A program made the translations under genes and the position numbers. A DNA stretch of 64,000 nt from NCBI GenBank assembly GCA_021527695.1, contig JAKFAO010000003.1, positions 496,001-560,000 on the forward strand. Reading direction: 5' to 3'. Source of the stretch: Naematelia aurantialba. Its lineage: Eukaryota; Basidiomycota; Tremellomycetes; Tremellales; Naemateliaceae. Positions 9,163 through 20,144 of the stretch are shown here, one piece after another. How positions within the stretch are numbered: the first letter of the stretch is position 1; every line of letters begins with the position of its first letter. The notes below the pieces were generated by a model that saw only the letters and a program-made list of their open reading frames with translations, had not been told where the DNA came from and did no database searches.

Positions 9163-11584
9163 ATGTCAGCTCCGACTGCATTCCCGGCACCAGGTAAAGG
9201 CGGGAATCGCTCTCGCTTCCAGGCCAACCAAAAGAAATACGGCCACCCTTTACCGATCATCTTCCCCACACCACCTCTCTCCTCTGCCCCCGACTCATCT
9301 GCATCTACTAGTACATCAACGTCGTCCTCCCGACTATCGCTGTCCTTCCTGGCCTCGTACATGCCTACGTTTATCGCGCCGAGCGCCTCGTCGATCGAGC
9401 GGCCAGAATGCGTCGGCACGTATGATCCCCTGACGCGGTCGGTGTGGGTGACGGATCCTCGAGATGTCCAGATTCTATTTACGCGCGGGTTCTTTGGAAA
9501 GGGCACGTTGAGTCGTAGTGAGCCTACATGGAGAGATCGCAGGATCGATCAGATCAAGGGCGGAGACTGTGAGTTTCGCGCACCCGCGCTTGCTGTCGCC
9601 TCACTTGTCGTCGCTCGGCCCATGCCACCATGTCATCCTTGGTTCTCCCGTCCCCCTGGCCTCTCGTCCTTGCTCTCTCCTCCTCCTTAACTTAAACCCG
9701 TACACAACCCGTACATACTGTCGTTGCTGTCGTTCATCCCTGTTCCCGTCCCTGTCCCCCCCCGTCCCCGTCCCCGTCGGTCAGTCAACCTCCAAGCGAA
9801 AGCAAGGCAGCTGATCGCGATGGGTCAGCCGCCGCGGCCGAGAAGATACGTGAGGCACGGCGGATAGCTCGCAAGCAGTTCAAGATCGACAGAGCCGAAG
9901 CCATGCTGGCGGCCGCAAAGACTGCCGAGGCCGTGCTCACCCAATCGACGACGTCTGGCGCCAGCTCGTCTACGACGGTCGAGATCCAAGCAGAGGACGG
10001 CAATGCTAGCCCCACTTTATCTGCCACCACCACGGTCCCTGACGTCGACATATCGACTCTGACACCGCAGACGTTTCTGGTCCGCCCGACGCGACCTGAC
10101 CAGAACCGCAACCGAGGCAGAAAGGCCTTTCGCAGGAAACCGCCTTCACCGTCATCTGCGGCAGTTGCGCCTGATCAAGGCATGAGTGTTAACCAGGGAG
10201 GCGAGCAGCCAGTGCAAGTGGACAAGCTGGTCGCGACGCCACTGGCAGCTGAGGATGTTTCGCGAGGGAGAGATGGTGAAGGGGAAGGGGAAGGGGAAGA
10301 GGAAGCTGCCTCTGAGGATGACTGGGTCGACGAAGCCGTGCCGCAGATGGAGCACCTCCAACTAGCGTTGGAAGAAGCGTGGTTCTTGGCTGCTGGACTC
10401 GGCGTTCTGCGTATCCGAGATCCAGCGACGGTGAGTGGGGTCGATCATCTTCCTTCCTGAAGTCTCTCCTTGGCAAGGCAAAGCATACAGTGCTAGTCAT
10501 CCTCTACGCCCACCGACCAAGACACTGCGAGTCATGCATGTAGGAGGATCCCCTGACGCTCTCGTAGGACACTCTGACGCCCATCCGCTCACTGCTTCCT
10601 CTCCTCGCCACCCCTGTCCCACAATCCCCCTCTGGTCGCTCGATCATCCGCCCTGACGACCCCTTCATTGTCTCTTATGTCGCGTACCACCATTTCCGGT
10701 CTCTCGGCTGGGTCGTCAAGCCCGGTATCAAGTTCTGCTGCGACTGGCTGCTGTATCGCCGTGGTCCCGTCTTCAGTCACTCGACGTGAGTCCCTAGCCG
10801 CGACCAGCTTTGCCCAATCGCTTTATCGTCCCTCCTCGAGCGCCGTGTTACAGCCCCGTTCTGGTAGTGTAAACGTTCTATTCGTATCATACGTTGATGG
10901 TCGTCCCTGTGTACATGAGCAGTTGAGCCTTGTCATGCTGACGAGGAGATTACAGCTTCTCGTGTGTGCTCATTCCGGTATATGACGATCCAGACGAAAA
11001 GGCCACATCGCCATTCAGGGACGAAGACTGGTACGCCGACCGCCTCAGCTGGAAATGGATGAACACGATCATGCGCGTCAACTCACTCGTCCTAAAGGTC
11101 AGTCGGTGCGGCTGCCAGACTGCCAGGGGCAGGGGACGACTCATCCCCCCGCATGCCAGCCTGTCCTATTTCCTGTACCTACCCGTGGAATCGGACATTT
11201 GCTGACTTGCGTGCGATCCCTTAGACGGTGGTAGCAGTGTACATTACGATCCCGCGACTTGCCTCCTTCCCGCCCCGACTGAGACTGGCAGACGGGACGC
11301 TCGACCCGGAACGAGTGGGCATGAGGGAGCTGCTGGAACGGTATACGATCAATGAGGTCACGCTTGTGAGTGGGGTTGGGGCGCTGTATCTGAAATCTAC
11401 ACCATACCTCTCACCTCACGTTACGCCATACCTCGCACCATACCTCCAACCTAACCTGCACCCCACCGCGATGTTTCGTCCTCGAATCCTTGCATCCTTA
11501 CGTCCTTGCATCCGCGCAAAAGTGTACGCGCGAGTGCTGAAGTACTCGCAGCAACGGTTCGGTCCAGCAAGACGCCGAGATTGA
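9163..11584 (+). CDS. SEN2: tRNA-splicing endonuclease catalytic subunit SEN2
   Basis: Six exons (9163-9568, 9811-10430, 10568-10785, 10956-11097, 11225-11365, 11552-11584) total 1560 nt, 519 aa. The N-terminal domain has the family block [19 protein letters not shown] charged, disordered linker follows (exon 2, including an EGEGEGEEE run). The C-terminal nuclease domain reads [38 protein letters not shown]. The catalytic Tyr and His are eight residues apart, as in yeast Sen2 (YRRGPVFSH), and the catalytic Lys is likely in NSLVLKTVVAVYI. The last exon gives the conserved terminus ending RRRD. Sen2 cleaves the 5' splice site of pre-tRNA within the Sen2/15/34/54 complex. A charged insert between the His and Lys motifs is longer than in yeast. 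Confidence 0.92.
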
Positions 11585-12335
11585 GCTCTAGACGGAGAGT
11601 TGGATCTTACTTCTGCACACTGCAGTAGGACTTGATGGGCGGTAGACCCAGACCTGCAGGACATGTACATGTATTCCATAGCACGTGAAATACTGCAACG
11701 CCGCACACGACCATCAGAAACCATCAGACACCATCAGACACCATCAGACACCATCAGACACCATCAGACACCATCAGACACCATCAGACACCATTGAGGA
11801 ACCACTAGGAACCTTTAGGTATCCCCCAGAGTACACGGAACACTCCGACACGGCATGACCGGAACACTCGGTGCTGTCGTGACACCTTCGATCCTAACAC
11901 TGTCGTAGCAAGCGTTCGTACATGATTGGTATCTCAGAAACCCAACTCCAGACTACACGTACCGCCCCGGCATCGTCGCCATCTAATTTTTCCAGTCGGG
12001 ATTATCCCGTTCATCCTCCATCCCGTTCATCCTCCATCCCGTTCATCCTCCATCCTACTCATCCTGATCATCCTGATCATCCTGATCATCCTGCCAACAC
12101 ACGAGCGCAGCACCTGCCTAAGGCTTCGCGTCTAGTCGATCTGCCTGACCCGAAGCAGCGGCCTCACCTGCGTTTGTCAGCTAAACTCGTACTGCACAGC
12201 TCAAGCTCCAAGCCCCAAGCTCCACTCCAAGCTCCAAGCCCCTAGCTCGAAAGCTCAAAAACTCCACGCTCGAAAGCTCAAAAACTCCACGCTCGAAAGC
12301 TCCAAGCTCCAAGCCCTAGCTCGCAAGCGCAAAGC
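11585..12335. repeat. Convergent intergenic region with three tandem-repeat blocks
   Basis: Lies between the convergent SEN2 and PX-protein stop codons. About 11710-11793 holds some eight copies of the 10-mer ACCATCAGAC. About 12003-12095 holds CCCGTTCATCCTCCAT units and then the 9-mer TGATCATCC. About 12195-12325 holds AAGCTCCAAGCTCC and a 24-bp unit built on CGAAAGCTCAAAAACTCCACG. Apparent ORFs here are repeat-driven. Confidence 0.8.
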
Positions 12336-15300
12336 TCAAGATCCGCGATTCGCAGTGGCGATACCAGGCAAACGACTTACAATCTCGACAAACAGCGGCC
12401 TGAGCTCTGCGATCGCCTTTGTTTCCGGCGGGTCCATGCTCTCCACGACTCGCCCCGGCGTCCTCTTCGTGCTTCTGCCTCTGCCACCACCGCCGCCAGG
12501 GCCGCCGTGGGGACTCAACCGTGGCGACCTCGACTCTCCGATACCGCCGCCAGGAGCATCTCCTGGGCCCCCGCCACCATCAGTAACGAGTCTGGTACTG
12601 TCATTGGTATTGGCGCTCGCACCAGCCCGCCTGCCTGCCGTGTCGATACTGCGCCTCGGGCGATCGAGGCTCGACCTGCCCTGGGACCCCGAGTGCCGCC
12701 GTTCCCGTTCCCGCTCCCGCTCCCGCTCCTTGTCGTGGGCTTTGCCCCTCTTCTTCGATTTGATCTTGGCGCCCGCTGCGTCCAACGGCGACAGCGAGGG
12801 CAGGTTCGGGTCCAGGTGGTCGGGCGTCGGCAGCGGCAGCGGTGGCGGTGGATTGCTCGGGGCCGCAGGCGGGTGGATGGACGCCGGGGCACTGTGCGGT
12901 ATCGTCACGTTGGAAGACCGACGTGAGCTGCCTTGCTCGTCCGACTCGGAATCGTCTGCGCCCTCCCCGTCTCTGCCTCCGTCTCCGTCTCCGTCGTCCT
13001 CGTTCTCGTCTTCTCCCTCTCCCTCTCCGCCCTCTTCCTCTTCCTCGCCCTCGTTCATCTCCTCCTGCTCTGCTGCAGCATCACCCAGGCTGAGGCTCGC
13101 CATGACGCTCTCGAGCAGCATGGCCTCCTCGGCTTCCTGGCCCGTGCCCGGCCCGGAATGGTCGAACCGCCGCCGGATCTTCTCCTCGTGGGCCACCTTG
13201 AGGCGGTAGTGGTACTGCGCCACCGCGTCCACTTCAGCCATGACGGCCTCGCGCTCGGGCCCCGCGTGCGGGAGGATGAAATCGAGATCGACCGGCTGCG
13301 TCAGCCCGTCCCGCGCGTACGCGAGGAACAGCTCGATCCAGCCCATCAGCGAATCGAACAGCCCGTGGCCCTTGGAATGCACATTGTGCACAAAGGTGTA
13401 AAACGCCTGTTCGTGCCGCTGCACCAGGTCGATAAACGTCTGGACGGTACGCTGCGGATCCTCCTGCGCCACTGTTGTCGTTAGTCGTCAAATCGCGGAC
13501 AAACAGCGCCCCGTCAGGCTCACATTCTTCGACCTGCTCCACCGTACGTATCATGTCGTTCAAAAAGTTCTGCAGATCACCCAGGGAATCCGCAATGCTG
13601 GCGGCTTTGTACACCTGTGCCAGCGGCGTATAGAAGATCGTGATGATATCCTTCAACAACTCGGCGGTCACCCCCTGCCACACTGATCAGCACTTGCGCG
13701 CCATCGAGTCCCTGCCTACTCACCTCGAAGATCAATGCTAATAATTGCTCCTTCTCCCTCCTTCGCATCCACAGCTTGAGCAGGATACTGAGATCCTCAA
13801 ACAGCCATGCCTCGTCGTTCTCAGGGCCCAGATCGTCGTCCGAGTCATCCAGCTCGGCCTGCGCCGCCTTGTACTCTTTGTACGCCCTCGAAGCGCGATA
13901 CACCCGTTGAAATTGGGGACGAGACATCGTAGGAGGATCTGGAGAACGCAGAATCACAACCAGGAGATCGAGGCCCTCGGCCGCTAGGAACCGTCAGTCG
14001 CCGCAAGCATACTCTCGCAGGTATCTCGCAACAAGACAAGACACGCACCCGCATCCTTTCGGTAGATTTCCTGAATCTCGAATGGCGCATTCGCAAACTG
14101 CTCAACTTTTTGACACAGCACGGGGTCCTCAATCTTCTCTGCAACGGCCTCGATGTCCTCGGCGATGGCTCGGACATCTTCGGTGAGACTCGAGGAGAAC
14201 ATCCTATCACAGGCTATCAGCCGACGTGGCAGTTTCGCTGATCATGTACGGACCGCTGGATGAGAGACTGGCCACCAAATGGTCGGGCCAGGAACAAGTC
14301 CAGCACACCTGCGACATCAGCTTCCAGGCAGCGAGCATGTCGAGCAAATAAACTCACCTCTGATCATCGCCATAGGATTCGAGATGCGCAGGACGCCTTT
14401 CAGAACAAAGTAAGGCATCAGACCGTGGAGTCGCTTCAGGCCCGATAGGGTATCCGAAGCAGTGTCAGACGCCACGAAGAGCTGGAAGATTGTAGCGGCG
14501 AGTCTGGTCACTCATCAGCCGCTTGATTCGATCCCGTGATTGAACTCACGATATTCGTCCCCATTCTAGCACGCTTGCCTCTGCCCTCGGGAGATCCTCG
14601 ACCCGCTCGACACGGCGGACCACATCAAATACACTACGCAACCCGCCATCCCGACTCAGCACATCGCCCTTGAACTGCGCCAAGCCCTCGCGCAGCGCCT
14701 CGATGCGCTTGGCCGCTTCTTCTCGGAATCGGCGCCGACCCTCCTCACGCACAGCATCGGCTTCGAGCCGGCGCTGACAGTCAAGCGCTTCCACTGGAGT
14801 GAGCGTCGTTGGGTTAGATAAGAGGAACGACCGCAGGACGGGAGAGTCGCTTATTTGCGGTATCTGCAGCACGGCTTGCAGGTACGCTCGCAGTGTGAGG
14901 CGGTTCTTTTCGCGGGATAGCGGGGTCGTGGAACCGACTGGAGTGGCAGGATCGGGGGCTGTCGAGGCAGCGGGAGGAATGGGTGTAGATGTGCCCGAGT
15001 TGGAGGGTGGGTTTCCAGAACCGTAGATCATACGCATGGGGTTGTAGTATGAATACTGTTGCGGAGCCACGACTGGCTGAGCGGTGACTGATTTGTCCTT
15101 GGGAGGTGGCGGGGGGAGGGCGTGGTCGGGAAAGGCAATTCGCAGCTGCATCTGTGAGTAACGGGTGGATGGATGGCCGGTCGGACTCGGCTCACCTCGT
15201 CGGCGAGACGCTTAAAGTCACCATAGCGCCTTGAGACAAACACATCGCCGACTCCAGGTCGCCGTGTGCGGATCAGAAACTCCTGACAAAGTTTCAGCAA

Positions 15301-16364
15301 GGGTCAACGCAGGCGAGTTCTGCAATGCGCACATCATGGCTCTTGTGCCTCACTCTGCCCTTCTCCATGACCATCCTGACGCCGACGACGTTGACCTCGA
15401 ACAGGCCGCCTTCTACGTTTGGCGGTGGTGGCGCGCCGGGTACTTGTGGACCGGCTGCTCGCGCGCCTCTGGCCCTCTGCCGTGCCTCCCACTTGGCGCG
15501 TCGCTCCCTCTGCGCCTCCTCGAGTCGCCTGAGATCCCCCTGGCCTATTCTCACGACCTCCTCTCCGCCGACGACCTTGACGCCGACGCCGACCATGAGC
15601 CCCGCGTGCTTCTCGACCTTGCTCCAGAGCTTGTTGCGCTCGTCGAGCTCGTGCTTCTCCTCTGGGGTCATGAGGTTCTCGGCCATCGCCTGCTCCTCGG
15701 CGCTGAGGGCCGTTGCGCGCGTGTAGCCGGTCGTGGCGAGGAAGCTCGAGAGAAACGGCTGGACCTTGGCGGACCAGAACGCCGGCGGGGCGGACGTGAG
15801 AAACGGGAAGGGCAGGACGAACTGATGGAACAGGAAGCGCATGAACGGCAGGTCGCCGGCGCGCCCTTCGGCCCTGGCGACCTCGGACACCCGTGCCAGC
15901 GCGTCCTTCTTCGCTGCCTCCGTGAGCACGAACGGGTCGCCCAGGAGTCCGAGCGAGTTGGCCCCGAGGATCGGGTCGGTGAGGAGGTTGAGCTCGTGGG
16001 ACATTTGCAGGTTGACCAGCGTCTTCTTGAGGTAGTGCGCACGGAGGGGAGTGAGCGTCGTCGGCGGGACAAAGGCCGTGTCGGGCAATGACGAGACGAA
16101 GGGATGCAGTCTGGATGCCGACGTCTTGGCGCCCGACGAGGTCGATGTCGGCGGCGGCGGAGGCGGTGGAGGGAGGCTGCGGGTGGGTGCCCGAGGGGGC
16201 GAAGGGGGCGAGTAAAAGTTTTGCGCCGCCTCGAACGCGTTGGTAGCTATCACATCCTCGTCGGGAGGGGGTGCAGGAAGCGGTCTGTCTGGCCGAGCAG
16301 ACGGTCGGCGCCGCGGCTGGTACGGCAGGGTAGAGGCGTCGACCGGCGGCCGCGAAGGTGACAT
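12336..16364 (-). CDS. PX domain protein with PXB and DUF3818 regions (yeast YPR097W family)
   Basis: A multi-exon minus-strand gene with an initiator at 16364 and TGA at 12336. Exon 1 (about 15333-16364) carries a Pro-rich leader, then the PXB-type block HYLKKTLVNLQMSHELNLLTDP. Exon 2 (15196-15282) and exon 3 (about 14550-15151) carry the PX domain core with its phosphoinositide-binding basic motif (SRRYGDFKRLADE) and a proline-rich loop. Later exons (about 14359-14503, 14047-14202, 13723-13980, 13500-13680, 12336-13472) carry the helical DUF3818 region, ending in the conserved SMDPPETKAIAELRPLFVEIV motif. A roughly 170-residue acidic and Arg/Ser-rich disordered insert (GEEEEEGGEGEGEDENED, then RERERERERR) splits that region. 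The yeast relative is a lipid-associated protein; membrane or lipid-droplet recruitment through PX is inferred. Internal boundaries are approximate. Confidence 0.85.
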
Positions 16365-16949
16365 GGCGCTAGTGGAAAGTGGATCGCCAAGCAGTGATGC
16401 CGGCTGGTGGTTCGTGTAGTGCTCGGTAGTGAGTTGGCCGGCGGCAGCTTGGCCATCCAGTGTGAGCTCTTGTCAAGCGAGCAAGGCTAACAAGGACGAC
16501 TGAAATGTCGACGAGATGTTGGTGGTAAAAAACGTGAACAAGACAGACAGACCGGAGAATGACGTATGTCACCAGGCAGGTTCATATAAAAGACAGCAAT
16601 TCTGGGGGGTCTTTGTACCGATTCCAGACCACACTTGCCAGACATTTCCAGCCCTGCAGCGTGCTTAGGGTGCGACATGCAGTCTCGTAGGGATCGGCAG
16701 CCAGTGCAAGCAACGGCACTTCACCATTGTGATTGCGGTACAGCAGATTCAAAGGCGCACAGCCGTGGAAGCGCAATCCCACGGTTGGTACACTCAGTTA
16801 TGACATGACAAGGATGTTCTACAACGCAGATATGCTCGGTACACGGTCTCACAAATGACTGCAAGCCTCCTTGCCGCGGGCTTTATACCCACGCCAAGGC
16901 GGCCTGTCGCGTCAGGTCTAATCTTCCCCTTGCAGGGCTGGAGCAGGTG
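16365..16949 (-). other. Gap: upstream region of the PX gene and 3' flank of the AN1 gene
   Basis: No supported gene. Short ORFs (60-70 aa) on both strands show no homology that I recognise. The region should contain the promoter of the PX gene (start 16364) and the 3' UTR of the AN1 zinc-finger gene (stop 16950). Confidence 0.4.
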
Positions 16950-17568
16950 TTATGCCTGGGCAATCTTGCTGGCTACCGTGCGCTCCTTCTCTAGCCTCTC
17001 CTTGTTGGCCTGGAACGCCGCGTCCCTGCATGCCTGTATACCCGTGCTGTCTCTGTCAGCTAAAAGCCCGAGTCTCAAGGGATGGGCTCGTCGAGTGACG
17101 GCGGAGAGATTGGCGCAACACTCACCAGTTGTGCGATTCCGGCGTGCGATGGGTCGAGCAGAACACGCGCTGGCAATGTGAGCAGTCTCCGGCGACGCGA
17201 AGGGCTGCAGAGGGGCATTGCGTCGGGTTGGCAGTCATCTCTGGCTTGGGCGCCTCGCCGGTGGCGGGGTCGGGGGCCGACGCGGGCGTGGTGGGGATGT
17301 TGTAGATGACCTTGAATTGGCAGCGTTTCTTGGCGGGCCTGCAACAGTCAGCACATGTCAATGGCGTATGCTGGCATGGCCACTGCTATTCTGTCTCTGG
17401 AGGGATTGGCGCAGAACACCCATAAGCGGTGTAGGGAAAAGCCGCCAGGCCCCGATAAGCCGACGAGGGCGCGGACCACTCCCGTCTACATGCATGCATG
17501 CTTGCAGTGCATGCAGGAGTTTTCCAGTCGCCGTTGAGATGGTGAGGCTGGCAAGAGGGTACTTACAT
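16950..17568 (-). CDS. TMC1: Small AN1-type zinc-finger protein (Tmc1-like)
   Basis: Three coding exons on the minus strand: 17567-17568 (the bases AT of the start codon), 17126-17338 and 16950-17046. They total 312 nt, 103 aa. The protein begins MPAKKRCQFKVIYN, has a Pro/Ala-rich spacer, then the zinc-binding AN1 core GDCSHCQRVFCSTHRTPESHNC with the Cx2C...CxxHx5HxC ligands, and ends in a basic helix FQANKERLEKERTVASKIAQA. This matches the short fungal AN1 proteins related to yeast Tmc1, implicated in metal/proteotoxic stress and the ubiquitin-proteasome system. The intron splitting the initiator codon (17339-17566, donor GTAAGT, acceptor GCAG) is required, since no in-frame ATG precedes the conserved PAKKRCQ block. 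The gene is divergent from the oxidoreductase at 18255. Confidence 0.85.
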
Positions 17569-18254
17569 GTTGGCTAGATGTGTGACGAGTGACAAAGTCG
17601 TGTGACGACGAGTGGTGGCAAGGCCGCGTAACCGATCGACGGGACAGCGGGAGAGGGAGCAGCGGTTCTAAGCTCTAGTTCTAAATTCTATGCACGCTTC
17701 GCTAGTGATCACCTAGGATGCTGCAGGACGATGTATAGGCCGACTGTCGAGTGCTTGGGTGGACGCCGAGTTGAATATGGGATGTGGGAAATGTCTGGAG
17801 AAGAGAGAGAGAGAGCAAGGGATTTAAATGGAGTGCAGTCGCTTGCGTGTCCTGACGACTCGGGAGAAAGAGTTGGGTGGCGGGATTCTGCCCCGGTTTA
17901 ATTGGGTATGAAAGGGGGTTGGGAATAAAGGGGTGATCGAAACGAGTCTGATGATCCTCGGGCGCGAGATGCTGTGTTGGTTGGCAGTGAGATGGCAGTG
18001 CGAGAGGGGGATGCTGTTGGGACGACGATGCAAGGGCGAGGAATGGATCATACAGAGTAAGTAGGGCTTTATAATGGGGGGTTAGTCTCGTCACTTTCAT
18101 GGTCTCACTTACGTAAGCAAGCCACCCCCACAGCCCAGAACACCGGAACGGAACAACGAAGAGGGTAACCCACGTGAGAGCCACGTGTTTAACCTGGTTG
18201 GACACCTGCTACAAAAGTCGGGCACCACGTATATACAGAGTGGCCTTTTCCTCT
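17569..18254. promoter_or_regulatory. Divergent promoter region with two CACGTG E-boxes
   Basis: A 686-bp intergenic region between the divergent AN1 and Old Yellow Enzyme genes. Two perfect CACGTG palindromes lie at 18171-18176 and 18182-18187, with starts 11 bp apart (about one helical turn), 68 to 84 bp upstream of the OYE ATG. CACGTG is the core site of bHLH factors such as Cbf1/Pho4-type or SREBP-like regulators. A purine-rich stretch (AGAGAGAGAG) lies near 17805. The long minus-strand ORF across 17702-18205 shows no recognisable protein and is rejected. Confidence 0.55.
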
Positions 18255-20144
18255 ATGCTGTCTCCCGATGAGAAGCAGGATGACATTGCTCTCATCTCCT
18301 CTTCTATCGACTTACCATGCGGATCCACTGTACCCAACAGGCTCGTCAAGGTTGCCATGGAGGAGGGCATGGGGTTCGGCGGGGGGCTGCCGACGCAACA
18401 TCATCATCGGCTGTACAAGCGGTGGGCGCAGGGTGGTTGGGGCATGATTATCACGGGTCAGCAAACGGCGTGTAAACAGAGATTTGCGCTGACGACGGTT
18501 CAGGGAATGTCCATGTGGATCCTCGATACCTCGCGACACCGCACTGCCGCTCCATCCTCGATGACACGGCTCGCACCGAGGCTGCCTACGCGGCGCTGCG
18601 GCACACCATTGTGTCCGCCTCGTCCGCGTCGGCCGCGTCGGCGGCGCCCGGCTCCCGGCCCGCCCCAAGCTGTATAGTACAGCTCTCGCACGGCGGTCTG
18701 CAGTCCTCGTCGACGGTCAACATGTCGCGCGCCCCGTGGGTCCGGGCAGTGGGGCCGTGCGAGGCGCGGCCCGACACAGGCTCGTCAGCCTGGGGCTGGC
18801 TCCTCTCGCGTGTGGTCTGGCCGCGGAAGAGCAGGCGCTTGCGGTACGTTGAAGAGTGGCTCGAGATTGTGGACCAGTTCGTCCGCGGCGCGCGGATAAT
18901 GCACGAGGCAGGCTGGGATGGCGTCCAACTGCACTCGGCACATGGCTACCTCCTGGCCGAATACCTCTCTCCACTCGTGAGCTGCTGCGGCCTGTCGTGG
19001 TATGCCAAGATCAGCTGAGCCGCGTGAAAGACCAACCCCGATCCCATCCCACTACCCGGAGCTCCCTGTCAGATCCCCCTTCGCCTGCATCTCCTTTGGC
19101 TCGTCCTCACCGGGATACACCGCGTGACAGACCACAGGTTCATCAAAGCGATCAAGATCAACAGTTCTGATTTTGTGCAAGGCGGTGAGGACTCTCGTCG
19201 GCCCGGCATGTTTTGTCCGCGTCTAACGCTCTCAGGTCTTGACGAGGACCAGTCGGCCGAGGTGATCAAGGAGATCGTTTCGTGGCGGCTGATCGACGTG
19301 CTCGAGATCTCGGGGGGAAGCTACAGCAACCCAGGTACGCGTCGTGCAGCCTGTAGCCTGCAGCCCGCATCGGGGTATACAGAGCACCTCTTCAGTCGGT
19401 CACTGACATGTCGAAAGCGTTTGCATCCCTAGACGTGCTGCACGCTCCGACGCGTCAATCGCTCTTCACGCATTTCGCCACCGCGCTCGTCCCGCATCTG
19501 CCGGCACCGCCGGACGGGCCCGCTGTCCTCCTGACGGGCGGGCTGCATGATCGCGCGCTGATCGCCTCGAGTCTCCGAGACGGCGCCTGCCATCTAGTCG
19601 GTGTTGGCCGGCCAGCGTGCGTGCGGCCGTGTCTGCCTGACGAAATCATCCTGAATCGCGACGTCCCCGACCATGCAAGCGCCGTGGGGGGCTATACCGT
19701 CCCCGGCGGTGAGGTATGGAAACGCTGGCTCGGCGGCGGCAGCAGCGGAGTACAGCGGTAACAGTAGTGGCAGGCCGCGGAAGCGGGCCCAGCTGCAGGG
19801 GTGCCAGCGCGAAGAGAAGCAGTGGCCATGGTAGATCTGATTCTTCGTCAGTCAATGACGCAGACCCGCCCATACCGACGCATGCAGAGACCGAGTCGAC
19901 ACCGCTCGGCGAGGCGGCTCGACGAGCACCCAGTTCGGCCCGGTCGTCTGGCGTGCCGCTGGTCGGCGCGGGCATTTCGACATTCTGGCATGAATGGCAG
20001 CTGGTGCGGATCGGGCGGGGCAAGGAGCCGTGGATAGATATGGGATGGGGTGTGGGCGCCGTATGGGAGGGAGTGGTGTGGGGGGTGTTTAGGGGGTTTG
20101 GAGTGGGCATGTGGCGGGACTGGCGGGAGGGCGTAGGGGGGTAG
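18255..20144 (+). CDS. Old Yellow Enzyme family NADH:flavin oxidoreductase
   Basis: Six exons (18255-18456, 18504-18976, 19031-19184, 19236-19334, 19418-19757, 19934-20144) total 1479 nt, 492 aa. Family blocks in order: PNRLVKVAMEEGMG near the start (FMN-binding strand), RWAQGGWGMIITGG, QLSHGGLQS, the active-site strand [75 protein letters not shown] (phosphate-binding region) and a C-terminal VGAGISTFWHEWQLVRIGRGKEP helix. The fold is an FMN TIM barrel that reduces activated alkenes with NAD(P)H; the substrate is unknown. The last intron (19758-19933) is inferred from the frame change needed to reach the VGAGISTFWHEWQ tail. The variable loop after LSP lacks the usual YGG consensus. Likely cytosolic; no signal peptide is seen. 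Confidence 0.85.

Noticed and set aside
12355..13209. Plus-strand ORF of 284 aa opposite the PX gene
   Set aside because: Ser/Pro-rich antisense shadow of the acidic/Arg-rich disordered insert; the minus strand carries the conserved DUF3818 motif.
17702..18205. Minus ORF of 167 aa between the AN1 and OYE genes
   Set aside because: No motif, low-complexity composition, lies over the E-box promoter region and would overlap the OYE 5' UTR.
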